From NCBI GenBank assembly GCA_900074725.1, contig LT598456.1, positions 937,488-1,001,487 of the forward strand: DNA of 64,000 nucleotides. The letters are read 5' to 3'. The translations under genes and the position numbers were made by a program. The notes beneath the pieces are model-generated. The model ran no database searches. It saw only the letters and a list, made by a program, of their open reading frames with translations, and was not told the DNA's origin. Source of the DNA: Lachancea dasiensis. Taxonomy: Eukaryota; Ascomycota; Saccharomycetes; Saccharomycetales; Saccharomycetaceae. Below, piece after piece: positions 51,871-61,715 of this stretch. The first letter of the stretch is position 1, and each line of letters starts with the position of its first letter.

Positions 51871-53529
51871 TTAATGTTTGTCCTCGATAATCTGCGGATG
51901 GTATTTTGTTCCTTTTGGATATTCGTTGACTTCTATCAAGCCTGTTTCAGCAGAGTAAATTGACCAATGGTTAATGAGATCTTTGAGAACTTCTGGCAGG
52001 ACGTCGCTCAAATTCTTTGTTTCGCCCAAATCCTGCGCAAGATCATACAATTCCCATTCGCCCGTACCAAGTGGTGGCGGTACGTACAGAGCCTTGTAAA
52101 AGCCTTTCCTTATGGCACGTTGACCGAAGAGCTCCCAGCCAGTGACGGTATTGTCGTCATGTATGGTCTTTGACCGTCTTTGAAGAAAAGGGCTCCACGA
52201 TGTGCCACGTACCCCATAAACTTCCCTTCCTTTAAAGTACTTGCCTGGGTGAGGCACCCCGGTTATATCAAGCACTGTTGGCAGAATATCCATTACTGTT
52301 GTAAAAGCTTCAATAGTGTCACCTCCAGCCCATTCGCGGGTCAGCTTTGGATAGTGGAATATCAAGGGGCAATTAATGCCTCCCTCTGTAGCCCACATCT
52401 TATACATGTGTCTTGGGGCAGTTGCAGCTTGTGCCCAAAGGTCCCCGTAATAAACAAAGCTGTCACCTTTCCCAATGTTATCGAGTTCATTGTTATACTT
52501 GTCACCTATCTTATCCGCGAAAGACGTGCCCCCAAATGGCAATGCTTCCAAAAGCATACCTTCTGCCCCATTGTCCGACATAAACATGATAACTGTGTTT
52601 TCAAGCTCTCCCTTAGCCTTTAATATTTCAATGACACGACCAACATTTTTATCTAGCTCATCAACCATTGCCGCATATGTTTCCATCTTGCGAGCACTGT
52701 ACGTTTTCTCTTCCGCGCTCAACTCATCCCAAACTTTTTCGTCTTTTGTTTCCACTAGGTGGGGAATGGTATCTGCAGTTATGATACCCAAGTCGGCGGC
52801 CTTCTCAAGCCTTTGCTTACGCAATGCTAGTGGACCGCTGTCATAAACACCTTTGTACTTTTTTATCGTTTCTTCAGGAGCCTGCAGCGGCCAATGAGGT
52901 GCCGTGTACGTGAGTAGACCAAAGAAGGGCCTTCCTTTACGTTTCTGTTCATCTTCGAGGAAGCTCAAAAACTTGTCGGTGAAATAAGAAGAGCTGTAAA
53001 AATCATCTGGTAGTTCTTTCTCAGGGTCCAAACGCCGCCCGTTCTCTTGATATAAATAAGGCATGAATTCTTTTTCAGAGGTGTCGAACTTGTAGTGATT
53101 TCCAGCTCCTGGCAAGAGCGTAAAACTTTGCTCAAACCCTCGCTTGTCGGGCCAATAAGGCTCGTGCAGGCCGAGATGCCACTTTCCGGAGATTAAAGTG
53201 TAATACTCGGGGCTCAAAATTTCTGGTAAGGCCGCAACTTTGTAATTGAGATATCCCTCGTAGCCTGGTTTTCCCTGGAACTTTTCAGGGAAATTTCTAG
53301 CGTACTCGGCCATTTGACCAAGGCCCGCTAAATGATTATCAGTGCCAGATAAGAGCATTGATCTCGTAGGCGAACAGGCAGATGCAGTGTGAAAACTTGT
53401 AAACTTCAATCCACTTTCAGCCAATTGATCCAAATTTGGGGTCTGGATTTCTGCACCAAAGCTTCCTAAATCTGTAAAACCGAGGTCATCTGCTACAATG
53501 ATTAGCACATTCGGCTTCCCGACTGTCAT
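51871..53529 (-). CDS. BDS1: Bacterial-type aryl/alkyl sulfatase (Bds1)
   Basis: Hydrolyses sulfate esters so that sulfur can be used when sulfate is short. The 552-residue product is close in layout to Pseudomonas arylsulfatase AtsA: LIIVADDLGFTD (metal ligands D14, D15), the sulfatase signature CSPTRSMLLSGTDNH with C52 as the residue converted to formylglycine, AGKWHLG-type ISGKWHLGLHEP, APHWPLQAP, FMSDNGAEG, and TVTGWELFGQRAIRKG. The family is known in S. cerevisiae as BDS1, a gene acquired from bacteria. No signal peptide, so cytosolic like AtsA. It is shorter than baker's yeast Bds1 (646). The symbol is used because the family and transfer history match, not after a search. Confidence 0.92.
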   Translation of the reverse strand: MTVGKPNVLIIVADDLGFTDLGSFGAEIQTPNLDQLAESGLKFTSFHTASACSPTRSMLLSGTDNHLAGLGQMAEYARNFPEKFQGKPGYEGYLNYKVAALPEILSPEYYTLISGKWHLGLHEPYWPDKRGFEQSFTLLPGAGNHYKFDTSEKEFMPYLYQENGRRLDPEKELPDDFYSSSYFTDKFLSFLEDEQKRKGRPFFGLLTYTAPHWPLQAPEETIKKYKGVYDSGPLALRKQRLEKAADLGIITADTIPHLVETKDEKVWDELSAEEKTYSARKMETYAAMVDELDKNVGRVIEILKAKGELENTVIMFMSDNGAEGMLLEALPFGGTSFADKIGDKYNNELDNIGKGDSFVYYGDLWAQAATAPRHMYKMWATEGGINCPLIFHYPKLTREWAGGDTIEAFTTVMDILPTVLDITGVPHPGKYFKGREVYGVRGTSWSPFLQRRSKTIHDDNTVTGWELFGQRAIRKGFYKALYVPPPLGTGEWELYDLAQDLGETKNLSDVLPEVLKDLINHWSIYSAETGLIEVNEYPKGTKYHPQIIEDKH

Positions 53530-53676
53530 TCTTCTTCACAACTCACTAACGAAAAGCCGTTTTGAAGTCGCCGAGACTACATGTCTTGAGTTTCGAATTG
53601 AATGCCAGCTCCCAGAGTATTTATAATTGCTGGGCCTTGACGGTTGGTGTGGTATTTTGAGTCAACTTGTTCCTCA

Positions 53677-53843
53677 ATGACTGTCGTCAAAACCACTGAG
53701 ACTTTCGAAAAGTCAGCTGATTACACCAAGCGCGGTTACGAGATCGACATGGAATTCGACACACCTTCTTGTGACGAGTAAATGCCAACGAAGTTGATCT
53801 TTCCGTCCCCACACTAGAGAACGCTGAATCTGTGCTTAGTTGA
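53677..53843 (+). pseudogene. Broken N-terminus of an unknown gene, divergent from BDS1
   Basis: From ATG 53677 the frame reads 34 sensible codons (MTVVKTTETFEKSADYTKRG, EFDTPSCDE) to a stop at 53779. One shift away the reading continues NANEVDLSVPTLENAESVLS to 53843. The style, a hydrophilic N-terminal tail, is that of a yeast transporter, and it shares a 147-base promoter with BDS1, so a sulfate-ester permease would make sense; this last step is a guess. Confidence 0.4.
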
Positions 53844-54450
53844 AGTTACCAATGGAGAGCTGTATGGGAAACAAACCGCTATGATCGGTGACAAATGTCG
53901 GAGCTGCATCTATGTGAGACCTTAACATCCAATCTCCGGTTGGAACAACTAATACAGGGGCATGGGATTACGGGTGGAAAGATGATAATTCAGGTCTGAA
54001 TGACCTAACTCGTCTTTGCTCATAAATATCTAGTGTGGCATCAATGCGGCCACTCTGATCCATAGTAAAAATATTGGGCGCTACCAAAGAACAATGGAAA
54101 ATAGCAACCAAGCCCAATCGTACGAGTTAGCCAATTGGAAGTTTGGTTTTGGCTAAAAGTATAGAGCTAAGGATAATCTTTTTGATAGTAGTCTCCTGCC
54201 TCGCTTCATTGATGTGATTCAAGTTGGTAGATCGAGTTAGCTAAGATATGGAGTATATCATATGCTAGCGGTGTCGCTGCTACCATGGTTGACTTTATGG
54301 TGAGATTTCAAAAATACTTGGGTCTACAGAACCCTATGCGACTCTCATTTGCTTATAAAATAGAATTGTCACAGGCAAACACAAGAATGCCAATTACTGA
54401 CCAAGAACTTTCTTTCAAGAAACAGAGCCTATGACCTTTACCGTTGATAT

Positions 54451-54500
54451 CGGTAAGCTGATTGAATCATATGTGGCTTCATGATTCAATCAGCTTACCG
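54451..54500. repeat. Perfect 20-bp inverted repeat with 10-base loop
   Basis: CGGTAAGCTGATTGAATCAT at 54451-54470 is repeated as its exact reverse complement at 54481-54500 around ATGTGGCTTC. Perfect match over 20 bases is well beyond chance and recent. It lies in a gap between gene relics. Confidence 0.97.
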
Positions 54501-54863
54501 ACTACGGCCTGGACAGACTTTCTTTTTTCGCCACAAACCACCCTTTTTCAGCTTACGTGAAAGGCACTTTACACATTGTTCATGTCGACAAACAGGGCGA
54601 GTGTACCGAGTGAGACAATAACAAGAGTTATCCATAGCACGGCCCAAGAGGAGAAATCGATAGCTTAACACCGAAAGTGTTACGTTCTGTGCTCGATCCC
54701 ATAATGGTGGCACAAGTAACCTGTGCTCGATTTCATAATGGTGGCACAAATAACCTCTCACAAGGTTCTACTCACTGATTGGACAAGTGGTAGTTTGGTT
54801 ACCGTTTCCACGTCACTTTTATTTAACAGAAATACTTAACATTAAAAACAAAGAATGAATAAT

Positions 54864-56618
54864 TTAGATGAGGAATTGCCAGACTTTTTCGACCCAGTTC
54901 TTTGGCTCACTTGGAATGTCGCGTCTTTCCTCTTCGTCAGCAAAATCGATTTTGGGAATAATTTCCTGGGCAACTGTGTCCAAGTCTCTGAGTCTCCAGG
55001 TCTTGTAATAAATGGAAGCACCGAGGTAGAGAACCATAACCAAACCGATGGTCACGTAGCTTGCAAAAAAGTCGCTGGTGTTCCAGTTATCTCCTACAAA
55101 AACGGCATACCCGTTGGTCAAGGATAGTATCACAAAAAACGCCAAGGTGAAGTAAGCCAAAGGTTTCATGAAACGCTTCCTAAATGGTATTCTGTCATTG
55201 AGGTTGGCATGGTCGATTACGTTTCTGAACCTTAAGTAAACAACACACACCAGCGCCCAATCCACGAAACCTGAGATTGTGGCGATGTTCGACAACCAAG
55301 TGAAGACAATACTAGAGGAATCCGAACAGTTTAGGTAGGCCAAGAAAGTGAACAAACTAGCAGCAGCGACACTGACATATGGGGTACCAAAGCGATTGGT
55401 CTTACCGAAGATCTTTGGGACAGCTCCTCTTAGGGCCATGGAGTGCAATGTTCTCGAGGAACCATACAGTAGCGAAGTACCGGCCGAGTAAGCACTAGTC
55501 AAAATACAAGCGTTAATGATATGGGGAAGAACACGGATTCCAAACTCTTGGATGCCAATCACAAAGGGCGAGGCAGCAGCGTTGGATTCACCGGAGGCGA
55601 TGGCGTTCAATAGGCGATCGTTGTTGTAAGCGACGATGACACCAATTACCAAGGATCCACCAACATAGAAAAGCGCTAGACGGTACACGAATCTTTGGGC
55701 TACTCTGGGCATATTTCTTCTTGGGCTCTTGGCTTCCGCCGCACAGGACACAACAACCTCGGGCATTAACACAAAAGAGAAACCACTCTTGATAATGGCA
55801 GTCCAGACTGCCAAAAACTTCCCTGTGTTTCCCGGTGCGAGATGGGGGTTGAATGCGCCTGGGTGCTTCCAGTAGTGGAAGCCGAGGACGTGGTCTTGGT
55901 TAGGAGCACCACCGAAGAAGATGACAACACCCAAAATGATTAAGCCGGTGATACACAGGATTTTGATGGTACAAACCCAAAATTCACTTTCGCCAAAGAA
56001 ATTAACAGGTAGCATTGTCAAAATAATTGTAACAACGATAAATATCGAAATGAAGATCGCCGAGTTGGCATCTGTCCAATACTGAATCAATATGGCTGTT
56101 GCAGTAATCTCTGCGGGAACAATCATTGCCATCGCATAGAAAAGGTTGAAGCCACACATGAATGCTAGTGGACGGTTGAGGTAGGTACCAACCATGGAAA
56201 ACATGGAGGTTTCGCCTGATAAAGGTATTAATGTCACAATCTCGGTCAGACAGTTCATCAGACACCAGACAAAAAAGGACATGACCATGTAAGCAATAAG
56301 TACTGGTGCTGGGCCACAGGTGCTTAGTGCACCACCAGAACCTATGAACAGACCAGTACCGATGGCACCACCAAGTGCGATCAGCTGGATGTGTCTGGAC
56401 TTTAGATTCCTGACCACGTGCTGTCCCGATTGGTCGAGATGGTCGACCGAGCCGCTTTCAAGGTCAAGAACCTGGTCAATCTGATCTCCAGATTTCTCAC
56501 CTTCCCCACGCCTCGAATTTATAGGACCGACGTTAGCATGCGACGGTAGACTTTCCACCGCTACTTTGGAAGCAAACGGGGAAAGAGGAAGCTCCTGCAT
56601 TTGCACTGAATTAACCAT
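54864..56618 (-). CDS. Amino-acid permease of the YAT family, Dip5-like group
   Basis: The 584-residue product has a soluble N-tail of about 75 residues and the YAT TM1 motif [22 protein letters not shown], then GFHYWKHPGAFN, VVSCAAEAKSPRRNMPRV, AAASPFVIGIQEFGIRVLPHIINACIL and a C-terminal tail ending VEKVWQFLI. The segment AAASPFVxxIQxxGIxVLPHIxNAC is as in Dip5 (acidic amino-acid permease), but the E/G-rich substrate helix (PEVVVSCAAEAK in place of GTELxGIxxGE) is divergent. So the substrate is not assigned. It may be a non-Saccharomyces clade that I know only as a Dip5-like group. Twelve membrane segments expected. Confidence 0.75.
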   Translation of the reverse strand: MVNSVQMQELPLSPFASKVAVESLPSHANVGPINSRRGEGEKSGDQIDQVLDLESGSVDHLDQSGQHVVRNLKSRHIQLIALGGAIGTGLFIGSGGALSTCGPAPVLIAYMVMSFFVWCLMNCLTEIVTLIPLSGETSMFSMVGTYLNRPLAFMCGFNLFYAMAMIVPAEITATAILIQYWTDANSAIFISIFIVVTIILTMLPVNFFGESEFWVCTIKILCITGLIILGVVIFFGGAPNQDHVLGFHYWKHPGAFNPHLAPGNTGKFLAVWTAIIKSGFSFVLMPEVVVSCAAEAKSPRRNMPRVAQRFVYRLALFYVGGSLVIGVIVAYNNDRLLNAIASGESNAAASPFVIGIQEFGIRVLPHIINACILTSAYSAGTSLLYGSSRTLHSMALRGAVPKIFGKTNRFGTPYVSVAAASLFTFLAYLNCSDSSSIVFTWLSNIATISGFVDWALVCVVYLRFRNVIDHANLNDRIPFRKRFMKPLAYFTLAFFVILSLTNGYAVFVGDNWNTSDFFASYVTIGLVMVLYLGASIYYKTWRLRDLDTVAQEIIPKIDFADEEERRDIPSEPKNWVEKVWQFLI

Positions 56619-57437
56619 TATCTGCTAAGCTGCTCCTTGGTTTGAAAAAGCATCTGACGTTACAATTTTCGGAGTAATATGACTCCTAGTGATGCTCTAT
56701 TTATACAAAATAACAGGTACGTTTTTTATTATGTAAGGCTGTAAGAATTGTCAGTCGTTTTACAATCGCTGACGGAGGTTGAGGCCCTACACCCTTAGAA
56801 GATTTCGGAAACACACCAAGTACTACCGTTAATCTTTGATCGTACTTATCAAAACTCCCTATCGCCCAAACGAGAAGGTCTTGGACACTGTCGTCGAGAT
56901 TTTTTTGTATAAAAAAAATTGAGATAAAGACTGATAAAGACTAATTGAAGGCTTGTAGATAAGGAATCACAATTAGCAGAGGGAAAAAAAAAAATTGTCG
57001 CTTGCAAAACGATACTGCCGAGTCAAAAATGCCCAATGCTTAGACTTCACGTGTGAGCGTACCCACAACGTATCTTCGTCGCCTTTTTGGTGCTGATTCT
57101 GAATGCGGCGCCGTGATATGTTTCTCACAGCAGGAGAGAATGTCAGAGATAGGAGATAGCTTTCCGACGAGCATACACCAGCAAATGTGGTAGTTACAAT
57201 CACCAAGTTTATGGATTAACAAACTGGAACTGCAATGCAACTCGGTCGTGCTTTTGACAATAGCTCCAATCAACCTCTAGTTTATTGCGGCAGAAACTGA
57301 GTGTGTGTGTCAAGTATTGAGGAATATGTACTATAAAAGTTTGCAAATTTACGGTACTTATGCATATGGTAGGTTTTGCATCCTCTGCTTATTAAGGTTT
57401 TCTTATGAACGTACGAGTATACCATTCTATGCCATGG
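56619..57437. other. Spacer between permease and reductase genes
   Basis: About 820 bases with the permease promoter and the reductase 3' end. A TCACGTG near 57046 is an E-box with no clear target. A TTTCCGAAA core at 56803-56811 was considered for a centromere and rejected. No gene supported. Confidence 0.35.
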
Positions 57438-58463
57438 CTAAACTTTACCCTCAACTTTTAGAATCTGCGCCGCGGTATCGTAGACAGTTTCTTCGAGACT
57501 TTTGAAATCGAAGCCGAGGATTTTCTTGGTTCTTGAATTGTCAAATTTGGCATACGGCTCAGTCTTGTTTGCTCCTTCACCGGTGACCTTGGGCAGGGTT
57601 CCTTGCGCCTGAGGAAAGCGCTCATTCAATATTTGAGCAATGTCTTGACCATTAAATTGACCAGCAGACAAGCCGAGACGCTGACCTACGGTTTCGTCCA
57701 TTTGGAAAGCGAGCAGGTGGGCCCTCGATACATCTCTGACGTCAACAAAGTCATTCTTCAAGTTGCTGAGATCGGTCTCAGGACCGGAGTGCAAAAGAGA
57801 ATTGATTACCTCTGCCGAGGTGTTGAGTACTCCAGTGGCATTTTGATCGAAGAGCTGGGGGCCAAAGATCATGGAAGGGTTCACTGTGGCCATCTTGTAT
57901 TTAAGAACCCCCTTATTCTCCTCTAGGAAGTCCCAAGCCACTTGTTCAGCAAACTTCTTAGACCCTCTATAAGCGTCCTGTGGGTTGAGCTGGCAACTTT
58001 CCCATGTAACTGGATTCCAACTGTCTTCGTCGTACACGAAGTTCTTATCGGCACTCTTCAGAGGGTCTTTCACAGCCGCGATAGACGAAGTAATGACCAC
58101 ACGTTCGACAGTCTGAGCACTATACTTTTTGATTGACTCCAAAACGCTCTTTGTACCGTGAATAGCTGGAATCAACAACTCCTTCTCGTAGTCCTTCGCA
58201 TTGAAATGGAAAGGAGAAGCGGTGTGAAGCACCACTTTTATCTCGTCGCTATACTTTTCAAATACGTGGTCAAATGCACTGGGAGCAGCAATGTCAGCCA
58301 CAACCTCAGTGACGAAGGAGGGATTGTTGTTGAACAAGTTTTTCAAGTTATCACCTTTGGCATCAGACCTTACAGTACCGATAACCTTATAGTTTTGTTG
58401 CAACAAATCACGAACAATATACTGAGCAATGAATCCGGTACACCCGGTAACTAAAACAGACAT
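57438..58463 (-). CDS. NADPH-dependent aldehyde/methylglyoxal reductase, Gre2 family
   Basis: An extended short-chain reductase of the Gre2/Ari1/YDR541C group, which reduces methylglyoxal, isovaleraldehyde and other carbonyls with NADPH. The 341-residue product (Gre2 has 342) has the nucleotide loop VTGCTGFIAQYIV, the adenine motif VRSDAKGD, HTASPFHF, and a catalytic S127-Y165-K169 triad (VITSSIAAV, DAYRGSKKFAEQ) at the same numbers as in Gre2. TATATAAA on the coding strand at 58527-58520 is a likely TATA box about 60 bases before the ATG. Which paralogue it matches most I cannot say, so no symbol is given. Confidence 0.88.
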   Translation of the reverse strand: MSVLVTGCTGFIAQYIVRDLLQQNYKVIGTVRSDAKGDNLKNLFNNNPSFVTEVVADIAAPSAFDHVFEKYSDEIKVVLHTASPFHFNAKDYEKELLIPAIHGTKSVLESIKKYSAQTVERVVITSSIAAVKDPLKSADKNFVYDEDSWNPVTWESCQLNPQDAYRGSKKFAEQVAWDFLEENKGVLKYKMATVNPSMIFGPQLFDQNATGVLNTSAEVINSLLHSGPETDLSNLKNDFVDVRDVSRAHLLAFQMDETVGQRLGLSAGQFNGQDIAQILNERFPQAQGTLPKVTGEGANKTEPYAKFDNSRTKKILGFDFKSLEETVYDTAAQILKVEGKV

Positions 58464-58959
58464 TGTTGCTTACTCTTGGACACTTAACAGACCTTACCTG
58501 ATGTGCGAGAGAGTTTTGCTTTATATACTGTCGACTTTATTAATTGTCATATCTTGGGTAGAGGCCGATAAGACGGAACAGGAAGGTCAAATATCCAGTA
58601 GCCTCTACAGTGATAAGTAAGACAATGTGCTCTGTGGAGTCAAAAGTAGACACCAGCGTCACCCGCAATGACCTTCCACTGAAGAACAACGCCAAAGAGA
58701 TATGGTTATACGCTTTGTAGATGTATCGATACTGACCTGCCCTTTAGAGAAGGAGAGGTTCATGAATTAAACTTGGTGAGCAGCCAGCGGGTTTGCTCAG
58801 AAGTCACAGATTTTGCGAGTTGGTATGGCGGGTTAGTAATACCGAAATGGACACCTAAGTATAACTATGCTAAGGATTTTATGTTGATAAAACATCACCG
58901 ACCCAATCGTCTGTACTCCAGTGACAGTTGCATCACAGTTCAACAAACACTAGTGAATA
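58464..58959. other. Divergent promoter of the Gre2-like and SDR genes
   Basis: About 500 bases shared by two divergently read oxidoreductase genes, so joint control is possible. Besides the TATA for the reductase, I see no motif cluster. Confidence 0.4.
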
Positions 58960-59844
58960 ATGAAGGTTTTTATGACGGGAGCGTCTGGCTATGTGGGGTC
59001 TGCTGTAGCCCACGAGCTACTTACTAATGGACACACGGTCTTAGCATTGACGAGATCGAAAGAAGCTGCGGCAAAAGTTCAGGCGTTTGCTTCGAGCACC
59101 AAAATATTAGAAGGTGATCTTGAGAATTTGGAAGCCCTAAAAAAAGGAGCAGCAGAGTGCGATGGTATCATTCATTTGGGTTTCGTGCACGACTTTGACC
59201 ATTATCAGGAATGCAGTGAAATCGATCGTGCGGCAGTTTTGGCCATGCTAGATGTAATTAAGGGAACCGACAAACCTTTCGTTTACACTAACAGCATGCT
59301 CCAATTGCCTCAAGGCGTGCCAATTGATGAGGAAGTACAACCAGCTACTTCAAAATATAGGGGTCAAACCGAATCTATTACTCTGAGCTATAAAGATCAA
59401 GGTGTTAGGGCAATTAGTGTTAGGCTGCCACCTTCTGTTCACGATAACGGAGATGTGAATTTCATCCCTGCTCTCATTGAAGTTGCTAAGAAAACCAACA
59501 AGTCCGCGTATATTGGGGGTGGTGAGAATGTTTGGTCCACAGTCCAGCGCCTTGATGCTGCTCGATTGTATAGGTTGGCGTTAGAAAAGGGAAAAGCTGG
59601 AAGTGCGTATCACGCAGTAGCTGAGGAAGGGGTGAAGACCAAAGACATCGCAACTGCCATTGGAGAGGCTCTATCTGTCCCTATCGAAGCAGTGGAAGCT
59701 GCACTGGCCCCTGCGCATTTTGGATTTATGGCCGCCTTTTTCACTATGGGAGGTCTAACATCCAGCGCTATAACCCGGAGAGAGCTAGGGTGGGAGCCAA
59801 GGGAAATAGCTCTTCTTGATGATATTAAAACAAATTACCTCTGA
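58960..59844 (+). CDS. Atypical SDR NAD-dependent epimerase/dehydratase-like protein
   Basis: A 294-residue Rossmann protein: MTGASGYVGSAVAHELLTNG (GxxGxxG), DLENLEALKKGAAECDGIIHLGF, then RLPPSVHDNGDVNFIPAL, AYIGGGENVWSTVQRLDAARL and YHAVAEEGVKTKDIATAIGE. This pattern belongs to a family of extended/atypical SDRs common in bacteria and some fungi. The usual YxxxK is missing: the equivalent reads YRGQT, so catalysis by the standard tyrosine/lysine pair is unlikely. It is not a protein I know from baker's yeast; horizontal acquisition is possible. Substrate unknown. Confidence 0.8.
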   Translation: MKVFMTGASGYVGSAVAHELLTNGHTVLALTRSKEAAAKVQAFASSTKILEGDLENLEALKKGAAECDGIIHLGFVHDFDHYQECSEIDRAAVLAMLDVIKGTDKPFVYTNSMLQLPQGVPIDEEVQPATSKYRGQTESITLSYKDQGVRAISVRLPPSVHDNGDVNFIPALIEVAKKTNKSAYIGGGENVWSTVQRLDAARLYRLALEKGKAGSAYHAVAEEGVKTKDIATAIGEALSVPIEAVEAALAPAHFGFMAAFFTMGGLTSSAITRRELGWEPREIALLDDIKTNYL

Positions 59845-60453
59845 AGCGGCTCGAGGCGTTGAAATCAAGGAAATGCCTTGGCAAAGGTCCGACGTCTCTT
59901 GAATGAAAATACAACCGTGAAGTAAATCTACATCCTTATATAATCTGCCGTGACCGTGATACACTCAATATGAAAGTAATTAAGTTACCAAGTGGCCTAC
60001 AGTAGACTGCATTTTTCTGCGCTTGGTAGTTCTCTTGTCGTCGCCCAAGGCCTGACTTGGACTGTTGCCAGTACTAAACCGTTGACGTGGAAATACTACG
60101 TAATAATAATCGTCCTAGAAATTGAACTGATTAGTTTTATCAAGACCTTCAGTTATTGGCGAGCAAAATAAACTGCCTCCAAAGAGCTTTTATCATCTCT
60201 CACAAGCTCACAAAGCCGGTTGACTTCGTTGATCACTTTGACATGTAATACAAGTTGTTTTCCGTTCTCAGGCTGCGTAAGTAGATGGGCCAAAGTTTTG
60301 AAGCAGGTCACTGCTTTGAAAACTGTTAAACAAGAAATCAACTGCGGGAGAGCAGAGTTTGTAAGTTTGCATATAAATGTTTAGTTTATATAAGTAATGT
60401 TTCATAGCAAATATCATAAACGGCACATCCAATCTTGTGCTGCCATAAAAGCG
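59845..60453. other. Spacer with a possible relic
   Basis: About 610 bases. On the minus strand 60153-60341 has 62 codons without ATG (LTQPENGKQLVLHVKVINEV, NRLCELVRDD, AVYFARQ) that look like a gene's C-terminus. Its source is unknown. Nothing else seen. Confidence 0.3.
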
Positions 60454-61473
60454 TCAAAAGTTGTAAGGTTTGGGTTCATAGGGCTGTTCAATGTACTTGA
60501 CATCTTCATCACTTAGTTCGAAAGAAATCGCAGCAACCGCCTCATCGACCCTTGTGGTGGAGCTCATACCCACAATGGGGTAGCAGCCTTTGCTCAAAAC
60601 CCAGGCATTAGAAATGGTGGCCATAGTAACACCGCGCTTGCGGGCCACCTCCTCTACACGGTTAATAATTTGGATGTCTTCTTCCTTGAGATTTCTCAGA
60701 CGGCCATCGCTGTTCGACCTTTCAGTCGTTTCACCTACCGGTCTGGTCAACAGCCCCCTAGCATTGGGAGACCATGGAATTAGACCGAGTCCGTGGCGTT
60801 TGGCATATGGAATCAGCTCCCTCTCGTCCTCGCGATACAAAAGGTTATACTGAGATTGGCTGCTAATGAACTTGAACCAATGGTTCCGCTCAGCCGTGAA
60901 TTGCAAGTCGGCTAGTTCAGTGGCAAGCATAGAAGAGGCACCAATGTAACGAGCATGACCCATCTCCACAACATCATTCAGGGCCTTCATGGTCTCCTCC
61001 ATTGGGGTTTCAGGGTCAAATCTGTGGATTTGAAGGAGATCGATGTAGGTCCCCAACCTCTCCACTGATTTTCCCACGCCATCGATGATGTGTTTCCGTG
61101 AAAGACCTCTCTGATTGGCAAGCGTCCACTCAAGAGCTTGGTCGCCTTCAGCGATTTTTTTCATATTCAAATCAATGGACTCGTCTACAGGAAAGTAAAC
61201 CTTGGACAGAATAACCACTGTTTCTCTGTTGATCTTGAAGTGTCTCAAAAATTCACCCAATAACCTTTCGCTTTGGCCATTGCTATAAACATCTGCAGTG
61301 TCAAATGTACGGAGTCCCGAATCGTAGCAGTGCTTTAAAATCTTGAAGACTTCTTCCTTGTCTTCCAAAATCCAGGGTGCCCAGGATTTTGATCCATACG
61401 ACATACATCCCACGACAATAGGAGATATCTTCAACCCGGTAGCACCTAGACGAACTTGTGTTGGAATAGCCAT
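60454..61473 (-). CDS. Aldo-keto reductase (Aad/YajO-like type)
   Basis: A 339-residue NADPH-dependent TIM-barrel reductase. The tetrad is complete: D58 and Y63 (FDTADVYSNGQSE), K91 (LSKVYF), H150 (LLQIHRFDPETPMEET). The start RLGATGLKISPIVVGCMSYGS and the C-terminal NADPH loop (VGMSSTTRVDEAVAA) agree with the family of yeast Aad proteins, fungal versiconal/norsolorinic reductases and bacterial general AKRs. SYGSKSWAPWILE is typical for yeast/filamentous fungal members. Likely cytosolic; the substrate (aldehyde or ketone) is unknown. Not the direct neighbour of any known syntenic gene. Confidence 0.9.
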   Translation of the reverse strand: MAIPTQVRLGATGLKISPIVVGCMSYGSKSWAPWILEDKEEVFKILKHCYDSGLRTFDTADVYSNGQSERLLGEFLRHFKINRETVVILSKVYFPVDESIDLNMKKIAEGDQALEWTLANQRGLSRKHIIDGVGKSVERLGTYIDLLQIHRFDPETPMEETMKALNDVVEMGHARYIGASSMLATELADLQFTAERNHWFKFISSQSQYNLLYREDERELIPYAKRHGLGLIPWSPNARGLLTRPVGETTERSNSDGRLRNLKEEDIQIINRVEEVARKRGVTMATISNAWVLSKGCYPIVGMSSTTRVDEAVAAISFELSDEDVKYIEQPYEPKPYNF

Positions 61474-61715
61474 TCTTAGACTTGGTCAAAAGTTAATAGT
61501 CTAGTGTTGAGCGGTCAATCTTTTTGTTTCGGCACCCTCCAAAGATCTCGTCTTTATATGTTCCCAATCAAGGGAGCAACCTGCCAGGACCACCGAATAA
61601 CATCGTTGCTCAATTCCAAAGATAGTCGGCAAATGGCTTCGCAAGTGACCTTCCTTGCGTATCACACCAACTGGGTACGCCTATCCGTTGTATAACCACG
61701 GAACCCTCCCATGCG

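Larger units (their letters stand above)
53530..54863. other. Gap with gene relics and a long inverted repeat
   Basis: Beyond the relic at 53677 and the inverted repeat at 54451-54500, an ATG frame at 54387 (MPITDQELSFKKQSL, then stop) follows a TATA-like TTATAAAA near 54353. It looks like a broken gene start. Several frames in 53900-54300 look protein-like but carry many stops. I could not identify the former gene. Confidence 0.4.

Noticed and set aside
56803-56811. TTTCCGAAA core (CDEIII-like) with a TCACGTG about 240 bases away, possible point centromere
   Set aside because: The flanking CDEIII bases do not fit, the distance is too long and the stretch between is not AT-rich as CDEII must be.
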